Below, piece after piece: positions 1 through 11,013 of a stretch of 64,000 nt of DNA. The translations under genes were made by a program, and so were the position numbers. Numbering within the stretch: the first letter of the stretch is position 1; the number at the start of each line of letters is the position of its first letter. The notes under the pieces are model-generated. The model saw only the letters and a list, made by a program, of their open reading frames with translations, was not told the DNA's origin and searched no databases. The stretch is from Catonia carolina (Eukaryota > Arthropoda > Insecta > Hemiptera > Achilidae): assembly GCA_035578175.1 (NCBI GenBank), contig JAQMRL010000014.1, forward strand, positions 12,774,274 through 12,838,273. The letters are read 5' to 3'.

Positions 1-770
1 AACGGAACATCATATGAAGTTGAAACTTGAAACTTAAGTTACATACCACTACCGAACCCGACACAAACATTTTCATCAAAATCAGTCTACCGGAAGTAGT
101 AGTTTATTTGTGTAATTTTTCACTTTTTTGTGATTCTCTCAAAAACGCCTCCTAAAATTTTTTTAAAAAATCGCCTCATTTACTAAATTTTTTATGCCCT
201 ACAAGATAGGGTTGGTGCTATGTCTACTGAAATTCTTGGTAAGGCTGTTTTCTTGTAAAATAATTGTTTTTTTAAGATTGTGGCTTTAATATGCATTTTA
301 GCACAAAAATGTGTATAATAAAAGTTGTAGAGAATTTAAAATCCTACAACTTTAATTCAAAAATGATTTTTTATAACGCTTAAATTAGCAGCAACTAGCG
401 ATTTTCTGTTATTTTTCTCACGAAAACTTGTAAAACATTGATTTTTTTAAAGATTTCAGCCTTACTATGCATTTTACGACTAAGTGTATGTAATTAAATT
501 TAAAGTAAATTAAAAGATCTACAACTTTTATTTAAAGCATTTTTCTCTACAGAGCCTAGTTTAGTGTGAAAGAGTGATTTTCCGTATTTTTAAGCCAAAC
601 TGAGGTTGTTTTTCATTTTGCTTCTTTCACTCATGATTAAAATTAGGTTATGTTTATTTAAGTTAGTTTTTTTGTTTATGTGTAATGTTTTATTACTGAT
701 GTTAGGTTATATTGTTCAATATTACCATTGGCAAGAGAAAGTTGTGTGAGTGTTTCACTCCTGATTTTTA
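1..770 (+). repeat. Rep-A copy 1, cut by window start
   Basis: Non-coding repeat seen eight times in the window. Complete copies (5075, 61581) begin ACTTTCTCTTGCC and end GGCAAGAGAAAGT, a 13-bp terminal inverted repeat, followed by a short hairpin-forming tail (GTGTGA..TCACAC). This copy lacks the first 200 bp because the window starts inside it; the GGCAAGAGAAAGT end is at 730-742. No coding capacity; probably a non-autonomous DNA element of unknown superfamily. Confidence 0.75.
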
Positions 771-1246
771 TTCAGTAAATAACTTGAATAAAAATATTTT
801 TTCATTGCAATCTTTCTATAAAAAAGTATGAAATTGCGGAAACATTTTTCAAATTTCAAACTGCAATTATTAGGGCTAATGTTACTCGAAATTATATTGA
901 AAAACATGGTTTTATTCACAAAAATGTCTTCTACAAATTATTAGTGTACAATTTTATGATAAACTTAAATTTCAGCACGTTACAGCCAAAAATATTAAGT
1001 AACCTACAAATTTTTATGCACAAAAGTGTTTTGCCTGCTGTAGCTAGCGAAAATCGGAACTTATTTTTATTTTTTTATAATAAAAATAGCCGTTTGTTTT
1101 ATAAAATGCCTGTAATTTTTTCACAATTTTCTATCTGTAATGGCCTTAGATAAATGAATTTATTTGGAAGTGTGTTTTGATATTTGAACTTTCACTATAT
1201 GAAACAAGCCGTATCAGGAGGGTTAAGAAAAATCAAATGACACTAT
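771..1246. other. AT-rich sequence, nothing recognised
   Basis: AT-rich stretch with only a short chance reading frame (944-1153) that has no family features. Nothing supportable is seen. Confidence 0.5.
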
Positions 1247-1385
1247 TTTTGTTTCTAAATTCCGACTTTGGTTTCTTGACTTCTGGTTTTGGGCAACTTT
1301 CGGTCAAAACTGGAACTTCAAACCCAATCCTGGCCCACTAACTTTTTGCACAAATTATCCCTTGCTAACCTGGAAGCTAGAAATC
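1247..1385 (-). repeat. CRR repeat unit (single, inverted)
   Basis: One unit of the repeat that forms a tandem block at 40095-41050: phrases such as AAACCCAATCCTGGCCCACT and the CGACTTTGGTTTCTTGACTT motif recur, here in reverse orientation. Further copies are at 3008-3055, 14140-14335 and 44340-44590. Non-coding, origin unknown. Confidence 0.7.
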
Positions 1386-1401
1386 AGGCATGCATCATCT
1401 A

Positions 1402-2089
1402 GTCATGGGATGGCACAATAAAATAGGTGAGCTAGTACACCCCCTCTGCACACTTGAGTGAACGGCACAGAGTGTGCCGTACAATTGAACGATGAGACGG
1501 GGTGAACTGTGGGAGTGAGCTAGTAGATTCTAATACGTTGAGCACTGAGCTGAGCTATGTGAATAAACAAGAGTGTGAGTCGAGCAGAGGGTGACTTTCG
1601 CTCACTCCTTCGCACACAGCACGTTGTGTTTGCGCGTGCGTCAGCCTGAACGTTCATGCATCCCTTTCCACAAACAAATTTTTTTCATGTGTCTATCTTT
1701 GTTTCGTACGCACGTGTCAAAATTGTTACAGTACAGTACAATGGTATTTTACAACCACTTGTCTCAGGGTTGTTGTAGTATAGTATGAAAGAATAATGAC
1801 CCCCTCTCCACACCCGTCTCCTGCACCCTCACAAACAGAGGCAGAGTTTGATATGATATGTATACTTTCCATGCAGCGTTTAGGTAGTTCTTGCTATGAT
1901 GTGACTAGAGAAAAGTGGTTTAGTTGTGGAGGGGATGTACAAGTCAGCTCTGCGCGGAGAGCGTGCTGCGTGGGGAGAAATGCTCGGTGTGTTGGTCGTT
2001 AAAAATAAAAGAGGTGGTAGCTCACCGCTCAGTTAAAAGAGCTAGCTCTTTTGTGCGACTCGCTCATGACCGTCACATCACGAGCGTCA
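1402..2089. mobile_element. Possible non-autonomous DNA transposon
   Basis: A more GC-rich block bounded by imperfect inverted ends: GTCATGGGATGGCACAA on the left against GTCATGAGCGAGTCGCACAA on the reverse of the right end, each followed by a GAGCTAG motif. No transposase remnant and no convincing target duplication were seen, so this is only a candidate. Confidence 0.3.
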
Positions 2090-3155
2090 TCACCTTTCTT
2101 TAAACTCAATTTTCTCCCCAACTATTCATTATTTTTTAACGGGTTTAGTTTATTGAATAGGGAATTTTTTCCTGTTTCATTTAATGTACCTTGCATATTT
2201 TTACAATGAAAATTATTGACATGGTGTTACGCTAAAGAAAGAGATTTTTTTTGACCAGCCAGTACTAAAATTTGAGCGTTTTCGTCCATAACTTTTCAAC
2301 AAAAAAAAGTATTTGTTTGAAAATGACATCATCTGTTAGCTTTAAATGTTACAGTCAAAATTAATAAATTAGAAGTGGTGACAAATTTTATGACTCTAAA
2401 ACCGAACAAAGAAGGTTAACACTACCCGTCTCGTCTATCCCTCGGTTAAACCTTACATTAGCATTAAAATAAACGATAACATATTTTGATTTATGCGATC
2501 ATGTTTAGAAAAGGATAATACAAAAAACAACGTGCAGAAAAAAGATAGAAACTTTCATAGAAGAGGAGTAAATAATTCAAAAGAGACGATATTATTTTGA
2601 GGTGTTTTTTTTTCATCCTGCACGTTACGTAGTTGAACAAAAAGTGTGATATGTTTTGAACGCGTCTATCAATTGGCAATGTCCAAACATTATTTTTATA
2701 ATGAATTGCTTTATTTATGTGTATATCTAAACAAATATTTTTTGTATTTTTTAGTGATTTAGTGACTTTTCCGTACGTAAATTGATATTTCTAAAATAAA
2801 TTTTTTTTTTAAATTTTCTAATTTTATTCTGGTCGTAAATGAAAACTGAAAAAAATTGGTACAAACGTGGTTCTAGTAACAAACTTTATAAGTAATTAGT
2901 AATTTTTTGAAATTTTTAGGAATGAAACTGAATGAAATAAAAGAGTTTTTATTAGGCGTAAATGACAGTCCGCGTGATCATTAAAATCGCAGTTCTTGTC
3001 TGGTTAAGAATTTGAAAATCATTTGTTGCGATCTCTTGTAGTTTCTGACATTTGTGTGTGACTTATCCGAATAGGTGGGTTACTAATAATGATATAGCGA
3101 TGGAAGCATTACTTTTCAACACCCTCATAAATTTTTCTGAAATTTCTTTTTCCAG
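2090..3155. other. Intron of the RS-domain gene, no element recognised
   Basis: AT-rich sequence upstream of the RS exon, presumably intronic. Positions 3008-3055 match the CRR repeat in reverse orientation. Otherwise nothing was recognised. A polypyrimidine tract ending TTTTTCCAG lies directly before the exon. Confidence 0.5.
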
Positions 3156-3297
3156 GTCACATAGACATAGATCACGCAGTCGTTCAACGGAAAGACGTTC
3201 TCGCAAACACAAGTCCCGAAGCCGTAGTCCTGGTCATCGTAGTCATAAGAAGAAGAAGTCGAAGAAGTCTGATAGATCCAAAGAAGATAGTGATTAA
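3156..3297 (+). CDS. Last coding exon of an RS-domain protein
   Basis: Terminal exon with a good acceptor (TTTCTTTTTCCAG, AG at 3154-3155) and TAA stop at 3295-3297. It encodes about 47 residues made of Arg/Ser dipeptides (RHRSRSRSTERRSRK) followed by a lysine-rich stretch (HKKKKSKKSDRSKEDSD). RS domains are found in SR splicing factors, LUC7-like proteins, cyclin L and similar nuclear RNA-processing proteins, where they mediate protein contacts and are phosphorylated. The upstream exons carrying the defining domain (RRM, zinc finger or other) are outside the window, so the exact protein cannot be named. The first exon base completes a codon begun in the previous exon. Frame, composition, splice site and downstream poly(A) signal all agree. 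Confidence 0.8.
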
Positions 3298-3487
3298 ATT
3301 TTTATAAATGTCATTATTTTTTTAAAACTTTACTATTACTATGTATTTCTGTATAATATTGTTAAATGTTGATAAAAGGAGGTACATAATTATCAAAGAA
3401 TGTTGATGAATTTATTCCTTGATTGTTTCTACGTTGAATTGATATCAGAACAACTGATTTTACAACTTTTTATTATCTATATGTATT

Positions 3488-3493
3488 AATAAA
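3488..3493 (+). other. Poly(A) signal of the RS-domain gene
   Basis: AATAAA about 190 bp after the stop codon, followed by a GT/T-rich stretch (GTGTTCTCTTTTTTT near 3521) that fits a downstream cleavage element. This suggests the transcript ends before the mariner at 3551. Confidence 0.6.
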
Positions 3494-3550
3494 TATATAA
3501 ATGTAATTGATACATAACTCAGTGTTCTCTTTTTTTACAATCTTATTATA

Positions 3551-4482
3551 CGAGGTGTGGCTATTAAATAACGAGACTGATGTTGTAAAAAAATTTATTT
3601 TAATTTTATACACAATCACTTATTGTCACCTTCAATATACACTCCGTCTCTATCTGTACAACGCTTCATGCGAATTTTCCATTGTTGGAAACAGTGCTGG
3701 ATGTCATCTTCTGTCAGCTCCTTAAGGACACGTGCCACTTTCTCTTTTACAGCTTCCATACACTCAAATCTTGTCCCTTTTAATGCAGATTTCACCTTAG
3801 GGAACAGGTAGAAGTCACATGGTGCAAGATCTGGTGAATAAGGTGGATGTTCTAACACGGAGATACTGTACTTGGATAGGAACCTCTTGACAGATAATGC
3901 AAAATGAGCTGGCGCATTGTCTTGGTGGAGAACCCATGATTTGTCCTTCCACATTTCGGGGCATTTTTTCCTTACTCTTTGACGTAGTTTAGAAAGTACC
4001 TCAAGGTAGCAATATTGATTAATTGTTTGACCTACAGGAACCCAGTGAAGGTACACAATCCCATGGATATAAAAAAAAACAATCATCATTGCTGTAAATT
4101 TTGACTTGGTCATTCAAACTTTTTTGGGTCTCGGTGAAGTTCAGCTCGTTCAGTGCATGGATTGGCACTTCGTTTCTGGATCATAAGTATAAAACCACGT
4201 TTCATCACATGTTATTATCTTCTACTTGTTCCCTAAGGTGAAATCTGCATTAAAAGGGACAAGATTTGAGTCTGTGGAAGCTGTAAAAGAGAAAGTGGCA
4301 CATGTCCTGAAGGAGCTGACAGAAGATGACTTCCAGCGCGGTTTCCAACAATGGGAAATTCGCATGGAGCGTTTAAGGGATAGAGAAGGAGTGTATATTA
4401 AAGGTGACAATAAGTGATAATGTATAAAATAAAAATACATTTTTTTACAACGTCAATCTCGTTATTTAATAGCCTCGCCTCG
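3551..4482 (-). mobile_element. MarP copy 1: palindromic mariner, subtype A
   Basis: A 932-bp Tc1/mariner element flanked by TA on both sides (3549-3550, 4483-4484). Its two 264-bp arms (3551-3814 and 4219-4482) are inverted copies of each other, and both derive from the 3' end of the transposase gene through its stop and terminal repeat. Between them a 404-bp core (minus strand) carries the catalytic region: CDETW, then DNAPAH, then PDLAPCDFYLF with 34 residues between the last two aspartates (DD34D mariner signature). The reading frame 3616-4113 is open from MTKSKFTAMM to the C-terminal GDNK. The N-terminal DNA-binding half of the transposase and the original 5' terminal repeat are absent. 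Confidence 0.9.
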
Positions 4483-5074
4483 TATCTGTTTATATATTCC
4501 TACAGTGATCATATTCATTTTTTTGATTTCACCGTAAATAATAGTGAACCCTGTTTTCATGAGTTACAACTCATGGAATTCACATTTTTAAAAACTGAGC
4601 ACAGAGAATACCATTTTTGTGACCTTTTTGAAGAATTTTACAGTGACGGAATGAAAATCTTGTTTTACGTAGGGAAAAATGTGTAATGCTTAAAGGTGAC
4701 TATGTTGAACAATACATTTATGATTTTTAAGGTTAGAAATTTTACTTGAACTTGTTTTTTACTCGATCTTGCAATTGTTTTTGTTCGCGTTCTACAAGCA
4801 TTTGTGCATTAGTTATCAGCCCACCCTTGTATGTTTAACATTGTTTAAAATACTACAATTTCGTTAATTATATTACAATTAATTATTTTAATTTTTTAAA
4901 GTGGTTGCTGGATTATTTTGTAAAATTTTGCTTATATTTTATTTTGAGAATGATATTTGTATAATAAGCAGAAAAAATAAATTAAAATATTTCAATTCAA
5001 TTATTTATTTGTATTACTTTTAAAATTTTAATATAGAGATTTTAAAACTCAAACATTTTTAATTAATAATTTTT
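4483..5074. other. Unassigned AT-rich sequence
   Basis: An open frame runs out of the mariner arm to 4686 but its unique part (about 60 residues) matches no family I recognise and has no splice-site support. No repeat family of this window is present. Confidence 0.4.
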
Positions 5075-6248
5075 ACTTTCTCTTGCCTATATGAATATAT
5101 AGGAAGGAAAGTATTGTTTTCATGTCGATTTTTCGAAATCGAGTTTTCACCGGATCTATACGTTTTCAGACCCCCTGAACCCAAAAACCATGTTTTTAGC
5201 GATTGGTCTGTGTGTGTGTCTGTGTGTGTGTGTGTGTGTGTGTATGTGTGTGTGTCTGTGTGTGAACAGAATATCTCAAGAACGGAACATCGTACGAACT
5301 TGAAACTTGAAACTTAAGTTACATACCACTACCGGACGCAACACGAACATTTTCATCAAAATCGGTCAACCGGAAGTAGTAGTTTATTCGTATAATTTTT
5401 CAGTTTTTTGCGATTTTCTCAAAAACTGGTCCTACGATTTTTTTTAAAATCGCCTATTTTACTCAATTTTTTATTCTCTACTAGATAGGGTAGGCGCCAT
5501 GTTTGCTGAAATTCTCGGTGAGGCTGTTTTCACGTAAAAACGTTGTTTTTTTAAGATTACGGCTTTAATATAAATTTCAGTGCAAAAACTTATATAATAA
5601 AAGTTGTAGAGAATTTAAAAACCTACAACTTCTGTTTCAAACATTTTTTTGTTTAACGCTTAGTTTAGCGGTAATTTGCGATTTTCTGTTTTTTTTCTCA
5701 CGAAAACGTGAGAAAAATCGATTTTTTTAACATTTCGGTCTTAGTATGCATTTTACGACAAAAGTGTATATAATAAAAGTTATAGAAAATTAAAAGATCT
5801 ACAACTTTTGTTTAGAGCATTTTTCTCTACAGAGCCTAGTTTAGCGTGAAAACGTGATTTTCCGTATTTTTAAGCCAAACTGAGTTCGATTGTCATTTTG
5901 CGTCATTCACTCGTGATTAAAATAAGGTTATGTTTTTGAGGTTAGTTTTTGTTTATTTCTAATATTTTATTAATAATGTTAGGTTTATTATTAATCATTT
6001 GCATTGGCAAGAGAAAGTTGTGTGAGTGTTTCACACCAGATTTGATGACCCCTAAATACTTGACGTGGGGCGCCCAGTCCAGTTGGTGGCCGTTGATGGT
6101 GAGAGGAGTCGGTTGGGCTGTCTTCCTGGTGAAGTTGATTGCCTCGCATTTTTTGTTTATTTCTAATGTTTTATTACTAATATTAGGTTTATTCTTAATT
6201 ATTTCTATTGGCAAGAGAAAGTTGTGTGAGTGTTTCACACCAGATTTT
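5075..6248 (+). repeat. Rep-A copy 2, complete, with duplicated tail
   Basis: Starts with ACTTTCTCTTGCC at 5075-5087; matching end GGCAAGAGAAAGT at 6006-6018. It contains a (TG)n run near 5208-5268. Uniquely here the last ~97 bp of the repeat are present twice (5950-6044 and 6149-6248), separated by a 104-bp piece of LINE reverse transcriptase. Confidence 0.8.
6041..6148 (-). mobile_element. LINE reverse-transcriptase fragment
   Basis: Minus-strand translation reads AINFTRKTAQPTPLTING then HQLDWAPHVKYLGVI, matching the conserved jockey/I-type reverse-transcriptase block around the LFTRKR..P..I.G..I.W...VKYLGV region. Only about 35 residues remain, with no flanking LINE sequence. Confidence 0.8.
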
Positions 6249-6309
6249 TAATTAATAATTTTAATTATTGTGTTGTGAAAGGATACAATAAAATTTTGTA
6301 GTATTAGTT

Positions 6310-6714
6310 CTGCCTATAACAGGTAAGTGGAGTGTTCAATTATTTATACTTGTTCTGCTAGTTCCAGGGATTTAAAAAATAGTTGCGTTTCTTATCACAT
6401 GGTCAACCAATTATGTGATTGAAGCATTTAAGAACAGAAGAAGTAAAGGTGTAAAAGACACTAGTCAGAGATATCTCCTCTGAGATCAATGAATTTCATT
6501 ATACAGCCAGACCCTGTGGTGAATAAAGTGAAGGTGTCATTTGTAGGGTGGAAAGTAGATGATATTCAGAGGGCCTGGCATGCTGATAAGCATACTTTTC
6601 CACTCAATGAGGAAGGCAATTGTTAACCATCTCGCTTCTCATTTTACTTAAAAGTTCACCTCTAGATGTTTAAACCAGCCTTTTGGCTGATGACCCAAAC
6701 AACACAAGTACTAG
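6310..6714 (+). repeat. SINE3 copy 1
   Basis: Member of a ~400-bp interspersed family with a constant 3' end GGCTGATGACC(T/C)AAACAACA and constant internal phrases (ACAGCCAGACCCTGTGGTGA, GGCATGCTGATAAGCATAC). Eight further copies or pieces lie in the window. The AAC-rich tail and lack of terminal inverted repeats point to a SINE or a LINE 3' end. Confidence 0.75.
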
Positions 6715-6727
6715 TTATAAATTTTAA

Positions 6728-7490
6728 CCCTTTCCACTCAAATTATGTTTCCACTGTGATTCCCCTGAATCCTGAATCCTGGTTGAGAGGGCTGAGAAGC
6801 CCTATGATGGCGACATCGTGTTAAGGAACACCTGGTCGCTCGGGGAACAATTTTTTGATTCCCCTCAACTTGTATTTATTTTATGATCTGTTTATACCCT
6901 ATTACAGTAATCATACGCGTAATGTGTTGTTATTAGTTTTAAGAGCATTCAATACTTTTTACGTTTGTAATTACTTTAATGTTAATAATAATAAATAATA
7001 AAATGCTTTTTCTCACCTAAAAACTTTTAAAATATAACCTGCAAAACATACACTGTCGTAAAAACTAAGATAAAATTAACTATGTAACTAGAAATTGATA
7101 CCTAAAACCTAGTAAAAGCATGAAAAATAATCTGAATATTATTTTTGTGTGAATTAGTTACCTAAAAACATTAATCGATCTTAAAGCGACTTGAAATACC
7201 ACAAACAACGAAGCACATTCACAATTAGGTTACTTTGTTTACTAGTTTGGTACAGCGACCTCAATTCAATTAATTTCGTTTATATCGATAATCGGTAGTA
7301 GTCAACTATCGAAAGCTACAAGAATTAATTTTTAAAACATCCCGTAGAGGCCAGCACATTACAGCAACATTGTTAACTGCGTATTTTCATACAAAATCAG
7401 CTGTGAAAGTGGAGTTGGATGGGGTCCGACATACAAGTGGAACAGTAAAACTATCGTGTCGGATCAGATCCGACAGTCGAGTGGAAAGGG
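6728..7490. mobile_element. piggyBac non-autonomous element
   Basis: 763 bp beginning CCCTTTCCACTC and ending GAGTGGAAAGGG, flanked on both sides by TTAA (6724-6727 and 7491-7494). TTAA target sites and CCC..GGG ends are the hallmark of the piggyBac superfamily. Sub-terminal blocks are GC-rich (CCTGAATCCTGGTTGAGAGG; GGATCAGATCCGACAG) and the middle is AT-rich. No transposase remnant seen, so it would depend on a transposase elsewhere. Confidence 0.9.
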
Positions 7491-7494
7491 TTAA

Positions 7495-7836
7495 TTATTC
7501 GGTTGTTAAAAATCTTTGACAGTGCTCTGTGGGAAACAAGGTCACAAGTAAGGCTGGGCGTATAATGGAGCGCAGTTCAGAACAGGCAGGGCAGGAGCGA
7601 AAACTGTGCACTCATTGTTGCCTGTAGCGTACCGTATATTGGGAGGCAGATATGTGTGGCAGACAGCAACGTGTCTGTGTCGAGTAGCCACAGTTTGTAG
7701 TCGAGGCACAGTTTTAGTACACGCGTTGAGCAGAAAACGTGTTGCTCTAAGAGAAGCTAATAAAATTTGTGCTTACCGTAACCTTATTGTATAATACCAA
7801 CTATCCTACATAAAAAACTCTTCAGTTGTAAACCCA
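7495..7836. other. Unassigned sequence
   Basis: Moderately GC-rich piece including a 62-codon open frame (7606-7794) without family features. Nothing supportable. Confidence 0.4.
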
Positions 7837-8145
7837 AACCCACCGGGTTGGTCTAGAGGTAAAGTCGTCGCCAAAATCAGCTATTTAACAACTGATTTTC
7901 GGAGACAAAGGTTCCTGGTTCAAGTCCTAGTAAAGGTAGTTACTTTTATACGGATTTGAATGCTAGACAGTGGTTACCGGTGTACTTTGATGGTTGGGGT
8001 TCAATTAACCATACTCTCTCAGGAACGGTCAACCTGAGTCTGTACAAGACTACACGTCATATACATCATCCTCATCTCATGGGGTTGCTTATTGTTCTCA
8101 ATTGAACAGATTGCAACATATACACATTAGGGATTAACTTACAAA
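7837..8145 (+). repeat. SINE1 copy 1 (tRNA-derived)
   Basis: Full-length copy. The head CCACCGGGTTGGTCTAGAGG resembles a tRNA A box and GGTTCAAGTCC a B box (internal RNA polymerase III promoter). Between the boxes sits a palindromic AATCAGCT..AACTGATTTT insert. The body carries GGTTACCGGTGTACTTTGATGG and ends with an A-rich tail. Other copies: 33698, 34345, 52570, 56812, 58709. Confidence 0.85.
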
Positions 8146-8370
8146 AAAAAAGTTGTAAACCTAGTATAATTCTTGAATGTAGTATCGTCAAACTTGTGTT
8201 AACTTGAACTTACCATGCGTTTTACGTTTTTTTTATAGTCACTTTACCATAAAATTTTCTCCCTTTGCTTTGAAATTCAATACAATACAAGTAAAATTAA
8301 TTCTTCTATACTGGGATCGGACGAATCCGATACTAACCTATCACTCTCACTAAAATGATCCAACGCGCTA
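8146..8370. other. Unassigned AT-rich sequence
   Basis: No gene or repeat recognised. Confidence 0.4.
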
Positions 8371-8830
8371 CTAAATGGCCAAACATGAGTTAATTTCTGA
8401 ACCTGAAAAAAATATACGCCTGTCCTGCGTCTCCAGTATACGCTGGGAGAAATATCTGCTCTGCCTATCCTGCTCGTGTCCGTTTCGAAAGCACTTTGCC
8501 ACCTGCGCTCCTGTATACCTTAGGTTCCTTTTTTTCCTCCCGTATAGGGCCAATTTTAGACCACGTGAGTTGACTTTTGACATTTCCGGACGTTTTTTTT
8601 TGCAGCCTACATTCTCAGCATTTGCTCACTGTAGCGTTTTTTCTTTCTTTTGTCCACCCAGTGTTCTGTTTTTGCTCTTTATGTAAGCCCTTAAATTTCA
8701 TAATTAATTGGCTGAATTTGGTTCGGTTTATTAAGTTTTCTTGGTTTATTCCAGTACTCTCAGTATCCTTTCTGACTTCTTCAAACCACTTATCCAACAC
8801 CTTAGGTCAATTTTGTTTAGTGTCTTAAAA
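8371..8830 (-). mobile_element. LINE 3'-end fragment (family with KWxxEVRKDxE tail)
   Basis: Minus-strand frame 8615-8800 reads LDKWFEEVRKDTESTGINQE then NLINRTKFSQLIMKFKG, a sequence repeated with variation at 8940-9095, 15050-15245 and 20065-20190. This is the variable C-terminal tail of a non-LTR retrotransposon ORF2 followed by 3' UTR. The upstream reverse transcriptase is missing (5' truncation). Confidence 0.6.
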
Positions 8831-8939
8831 ATTTGTTTTGTCAACCAGTTTTCATCCATTCTTCAATAGTGTCCGTATTACTTTACCGCAGTCCTGCAGG
8901 AGTGTTTCTGTTGGACGCACAAATACATCCTCTGTGTTT

Positions 8940-9095
8940 AATGTGTTAAAGAAAAATATATTGAGAAAATTGGGATTAACCAACAAAATATAATTGAACA
9001 AATAAAGTTCCGACTACTGATGGCGGACTTTAAGAGCTTCCATGAAGAATAAAAGCAGAACAATGGATGGAATAAAAGAGAAACGCTTACAGTAT
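8940..9095 (+). mobile_element. LINE 3'-end fragment, inverted relative to 8371
   Basis: Plus-strand translation KIGINQQNIIEQIKFRLLMA then DFKSFHEE matches the same tail as the fragment at 8371-8830, in the opposite direction. Two 5'-truncated copies of one LINE family therefore lie head to head. Confidence 0.55.
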
Positions 9096-9763
9096 GAAAA
9101 TTAATTTACTCTGTCTATAACATCAATAAACAAGAAAAGACTATAAACCGTAAAAAATTGTTTTCAACTTTTCTAGTTATAGTTATTTAATTCATGTATT
9201 TTTTTCTGTTAGTCCATTTTTATTAATTATCAGTACTGATGCATATTACATATGTTATAGAATTAAAAAATTATAAAATTTTTTGCTACATAAAAATTTA
9301 TTATAGCTACTGCTCTATTAGAAGATTAATTTTAAAGTTAATTAAAAAAGACTGCCATAAAATTTTACAAGATTATTTTACTGCCCTTTTTTATGTGTCA
9401 TCTTTTGTTTGAACTACTGTAATTATCAACTTTTTTAATCGGTTACTTCTGGATTATGCACAGAGTTATGTGTATTGCAATATGTTACATGTTTATTTAT
9501 ATTTGTATTTTTTATTAAATTAAATGATGAGTTTTTAATAATTTGAATATTTTGTTATAAATATTTTTGAAAATGGTCTGTATAAATTTTATATATTTTT
9601 TTATTGGCGTAAATTATTAAAAATTGTGTTAATAATGTGTAAAACTTACTGTCGATAGAAATACAGTAGCTGTTGCTTTGTGTGATCACGGTTAATGCTA
9701 TCATTCAGTTACTATTATTGTTTCATTTAAATACAAATACGAATCATATAAAAATATATTGTA
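9096..9763. other. Very AT-rich spacer
   Basis: No coding or repeat signal recognised. Confidence 0.5.
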
Positions 9764-10541
9764 TAGTTACTTGAGTCACGAGTTTGCCTTTGTTTGCAAC
9801 GAGGGGTAAAGGGGGAAAAGCATCAGGGCACATTCGCGACTGCTTTAATTTCAGTACAAAAAACAACAACAATTTATAATATACCCAGAGCATATATTGT
9901 ATATCGCAGAACCTTTTGTAAGTTTACTGTACGAATACAACTGTTTGTTACCGTAAATAGAAATGTTACTTTCTCGAAAACTTGGGCAGACTATTCACAG
10001 TGCTGAACAAAATCTAGTATGCAGTGTAATAATGCTGTGAAGTTGAAGCTAAACAAAAATGCCTTTCCCTGTCTCCTAACAAAAGCCATGAGCGAGTGGC
10101 TAACTACTGTGATGTTTCTCTTGCCACATTCAAAAAATAAAGAAGGAAATTAAAGATGCTGTTCTTCAACAGTTTTATTGACACCTGGTAAAAAAAGGAA
10201 CCGGTTAGGTAGATACTAGTGAGATTGATAGTGAAGGCACCGGTGACAGTAATAGTAAAGAAGGCGATTCATTCGTAGAAAATTTTATTCCAATGGAATA
10301 AGGTAGCTGGTAATTAAGTTATAGGCAATATTACAGGTCACATTTATTTCTTATAAGGTTTATGAAGAAGAAAACATTTTCTCGTAATAAACCAAGCTTA
10401 CAAAATGTATGTAGAAACTACACGGTAGTGAAATGTACTAGTAGTGTCTCATTGTTGAAGTTGGCAGCCGTGTCAAATTTTCACTTCCCTTCCTCACAGG
10501 CGATCCATATGCAAAAGGTAATCTCATGACTTCAGTATCTA
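9764..10541 (+). mobile_element. TcH element copy A
   Basis: TA-flanked element with imperfect ~27-bp inverted ends (TAGTTACTTGAGTCACGAG against TAGATACTGAAGTCATGAG). Degenerate coding remains: an N-terminal part (SRKLGQTIHSAEQNL.. then NKSHE.VANYCDVSL, a helix-turn-helix segment as in DDE-type transposases of the Tc1/mariner clan) and an acidic C-terminal part VDTSEIDSEGTGDSNSKEGD ending at the stop 10300-10302 (..ENFIPME). The catalytic middle is absent, so it is a deletion derivative. Copies: 31933, 42102, 55957, 58364, 61062. Confidence 0.7.
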
Positions 10542-10760
10542 TAATTGGGCCGCTGATTGTTATCATTTAATTTGTCGTGCAAAAAAATACGCATTTACTA
10601 GAATAGACCAAACGAAAATGTTTACACATGTAGTCACCTCTATATCCAACTACCCTACAGAAAACTAGAATCAAACTAGTTTGTTTTTGAGCAGGTTGGA
10701 GCGGTAAGTAGTTGAGCAGCACAGCAGGTTCTGCTAATGGTGTGGCCACGCCGATTATCT

Positions 10761-10793
10761 AACATTACTCTAACATTACTCTAACATTACTTT
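10761..10793. repeat. Short tandem repeat (11-bp unit, about 3 copies)
   Basis: TAACATTACTC repeated three times. The following 10787-10821 segment recurs inside the mariner at 11857-11891. Confidence 0.8.
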
Positions 10794-11013
10794 GTTCCAA
10801 CCTGCTTACATGCTCAGTGCTGCTACAACCTGCTTGCTATCTGGCTGCGGCCTTAACACCATCTTGCTTTTAGTTTCAATCCTGCTTTACACCCTTGAAC
10901 AACCATGTTGTCATCGTAGTTTCGTAGGCCTAGTTTTTTATGTTTCATGTTTAATTTCAGTTTAGTGTTTCATTACAATTTAGAATTTAAATTTTGAGAA
11001 GGTCTTTGAAAGG

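Noticed and set aside
3551..4482. Mariner copies as ordinary transposase genes
   Set aside because: The N-terminal domain is missing and inverted arms replace the 5' end; treated as non-autonomous elements.
4414..4686. 90-codon open frame after MarP copy 1
   Set aside because: Half is mariner arm; the rest has no family signature or splice evidence.
5208..5268. TG microsatellite as an independent feature
   Set aside because: It is an internal constant part of Rep-A (also as CA at 19886 and 62333).
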